NCBI GenBank assembly: GCA_900175165.2
Contig: FWWN02000393.1
Location: 1-64,000 of the forward strand
Origin: Rhizomucor pusillus
Lineage: Eukaryota; Mucoromycota; Mucoromycetes; Mucorales; Lichtheimiaceae
Direction of reading: 5' to 3'
Length of the DNA: 64,000 nt
Numbering within the stretch: the stretch's first letter is position 1; the number at the start of each line of letters is the position of its first letter. The position numbers and the translations under genes were made by a program. Under the pieces are notes generated by a model that saw nothing but the letters and a program-made list of their open reading frames with translations, did no database searches and was not told the DNA's origin. This document shows positions 61,937-64,000 of the stretch, in pieces.

Positions 61937-63132
61937 ATGCTAGCGGATGCTTACGGTTCGTTGCAGCACAGTCCCTCCAACGCATGCTTCAATGCTGAAA
62001 CGGCATTAACTAGATTTCTTGTTGAAACTTCTGCTTGTGGGCGATTCTGGAACGGGAAAGTACGGCATATATCGTGACATTGTGCATATATATATTTATA
62101 TACTGTTTGGATTCCTAATTGGCAAAACTTTCAGGTCATGTCTACTGCATCACTTTCTCGAGAACCAATGTAAGTAAAAGGCGGGTGGAGGCAAAAAAAC
62201 TGGATAATGATGATGCGCATGTTTATAATAACATTTGCCCAAGTCAAGAAGGATTCCTTAAATACGATTGGCATGGAATTCGGGACGCGTATCATACACA
62301 TTGCAGATAAATCGATAAAGTTACAAATATGGGACACGGCAGGGCAGGCAAGTAAAATTTATAGATGGAACATAGCTAACAATGCCGAGGAAAAAATCTT
62401 ATCGGGTGTTCTTTCTCAGGAACGATTCCGGTATATACAGAGCGAGGAAGATGGACAGCAAAACGGGGGAGGGGCAACGACAGACTAAAGTAGTAGGGTG
62501 GTTTAGGTCCCTGACGCGAAGCTACTTCCGCGGAGCAGCTGGTGCATTGATCGTATATGATATTTGCAAGTAGGTACGCGTACGCGAGACGGAGAAGCAT
62601 TCAGAGTTATCTGACAAACAGAAACAACAACAGTAGAGACACATTTTTGGGAGTCCACTCTTGGCTGACCGATGTACGGTCACTGGCGAATCCAGAGCTG
62701 GTAGTCATTTTGGTCGGCAACAAGAATGATCGATCTGACGAACGAGAGGTATCATACCTTGAAGCAAGCCGGTTTGCTCAAGAAAATGGTAAGAATTTTT
62801 ATTTATATTCGACATTGTTGTACGTTGAAACTTTCCTTACACGATATCTGCAGAGATGATGTTCTTGGAAGCAAGCGCGCTGACAGGCGATGCGGTGGAG
62901 GAGATGTTTTTCAAATGCGCACGATCGATTTTAAGCAAAATCGAGACAGGTAAGACAAAGAACAAAATGAAGACAAGCAGCGGGAGGAGGATACGCATAT
63001 TTATTTGTTCTCACTCTAGGTCAAATCGACCCAGAGCGAAGTGGAAGCGGCGTGCAATTTGGCGACTCAAGTTTACGGCGGATGACACAGCGAACACGAT
63101 CACGGAAAAAGGAACGATCTTGCTGTTTCTAG
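61937..63132 (+). CDS. RAB4: Rab4-like small GTPase
   Basis: Nine exons: 61937..61955, 62014..62059, 62135..62169, 62244..62347, 62420..62430, 62507..62569, 62634..62788, 62854..62949, 63020..63132; 213 residues. G boxes: GDSGTGKSC, effector [26 protein letters not shown] and EASAL. The [20 protein letters not shown] start, [15 protein letters not shown], and C-terminal [15 protein letters not shown] region match the Rab4 group. The protein ends CCF, a prenylation site of the CCX form. Family role: recycling from early endosomes. Exon 5 is only 11 nt. The intron before it starts GCAAGT at 62348, forced by the invariant AGQERF motif. Confidence 0.94.
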
Positions 63133-63263
63133 TAGTAGTAGTAGAACGAAAATAATTAAGAGTAAAAAAAAAAGAAGAATGTATCTACAACTTATTCCAT
63201 ATAACATATGACAACAAAACTGGTTTTGTTTCTTTTTCTTTTTTGTCTTTTTTCTTTTCTTTT

Positions 63264-63962
63264 TTAAATACGCTCTGCATACACCGTCAGCTTCCCGAGC
63301 TTGATGGCCGATGCGAACGCTTCTTCCATATCCATCTCATCCTCCAGAGGCAGACTGTCGCCGGAAGCGTCATCTTTGTATTTTAAGGAGACTTCAAATC
63401 CAAGGCGGTCAAAGATCTTCTCTCGCAGTTGGTCCAACGTACTGTCGGCAGGCACTTTGATCGCAAATATATCGTCTTTGTGCACAATTTTGACCTTGAC
63501 CTTACTGCCTGTAGCTGCAGCGCCGGGTGCGACGGTAGGCTGACCACCGCTGCTGACAGAGGCGGCCGGTGCAATTGCGGCCGGTGGAGGATCCGTCGGT
63601 GGTTCTTCGGTTGTAGGTATACCAGTACGGGGATCATAATCAGTTTCAATATCTCCCTCGTGGATGCCGAATAGCTGGTTCTGCACAAGCGGGCTCTCGG
63701 CAAGGTATCGTGGAAGACTTAGCAGCTCTCGGCAGTATTGATCCAGATCTCTCTGGCGCTCAGCTGGTATACGATCAAAAAATTATTATTAGAACCTTTC
63801 TCTCTCTCAACTCGGTCAAAGAAATACCAAAAAACGTACCGGTAATTTCTTCATCTACAGATGACAGTGGTCCAGGCATGTACGGTAATATCCGTTCTCG
63901 GTCGGCTTTGCCAGCTTCAAGCGGATACTCTTGCAACAAGTTGATCTGAAAATCATGAAAAT
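63264..63962 (-). CDS. PX-PB1 scaffold protein (Bem1/Scd2-like), 3' part only
   Basis: Two exons seen (high to low): 63840..63962 and 63264..63763. The gene continues past the window end on its 5' side after an acceptor at 63963. The visible part begins inside a PX domain (FHDFQINLLQEYPLEAGKAD, then YCRELLSLPRYLAESPLVQN). A Pro/Ala-rich linker follows, then a C-terminal PB1 domain (KVKVKIVHKDDIFAIKVPAD, EDEMDMEEAFASAIKLGKLT). PX followed by PB1 is the layout of Bem1/Scd2, which bring Cdc24 and PAK kinase together at polarity sites. SH3 domains would lie outside the window. A p40phox-like Nox regulator is the main alternative. Confidence 0.8.
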
Positions 63963-64000
63963 CTGAAAAAAAATGAAGTTAGCAAATAAAGAAAAACACA

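Noticed and set aside
62570..62633. An eighth GC donor at 62567 (GCAAGT) in Rab4
   Set aside because: The GT two bases later is needed to give YDICNRDTF; the GC cut breaks the frame.

Overview
The window reads as nuclear DNA of a filamentous fungus, probably an early-diverging lineage such as Mucoromycota (inference from gene content and structure; no rRNA or marker gene settles it). Genes carry many short introns, mostly about 40-200 nt. Intergenic gaps are short around housekeeping genes, and CT/GA tracts and trinucleotide repeats are common. I joined exons by hand from reading frame, splice sites and conserved protein motifs. Most multi-exon models close to an intact frame, which supports them. 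One striking genome trait is that about 7 of roughly 86 introns I resolved begin with GC rather than GT, always as GCAAGT.

Layout. 0-24 kb is dense and intact: mitochondrial aspartate/glutamate carrier (+), GPI transamidase subunit PIG-S (-), LOG-type phosphoribohydrolase (+), Ras GEF (+), secreted subtilase (-), Sec7-PH Arf GEF (-), F-box/LRR protein (-), monoglyceride lipase (-), La protein (+) and a two-finger C2H2 factor (-). 24-31 kb is gene-poor and holds a decayed IS630/Tc1-type transposase and unassigned ORF fragments. 31-37 kb holds intact Rab5, a CAX/NCLX-type cation exchanger and an EI24-type membrane protein. 37-51 kb is an iron-related neighbourhood: two tandem siderophore-transporter pseudogenes, a small signal-peptide/TM protein, an intact ferric reductase and a BolA protein, followed by an EH-domain protein and a GDSL-esterase pseudogene. 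This block lies between two inverted copies of a ~470-bp repeat. 51-58.7 kb holds a BRCT protein and a 3.3-kb DNA transposon with long terminal inverted repeats. 58.7-64 kb is intact again: coactosin, S-adenosylhomocysteine hydrolase, a Rab4-like GTPase and the 3' end of a PX-PB1 (Bem1-like) scaffold.

How the genes relate. Many encode membrane-traffic or polarity switches (Ras GEF, Sec7 Arf GEF, Rab5, Rab4, EH protein, Bem1-like scaffold, coactosin), but they are not co-directional and I see no operon-like logic. The one functional grouping is iron. It joins siderophore uptake (now broken), reductive uptake and a BolA protein, a family that acts with glutaredoxins in iron sensing. Perfect matches to the fungal iron GATA-repressor consensus ATCWGATAA lie before the first siderophore transporter and before the ferric reductase.
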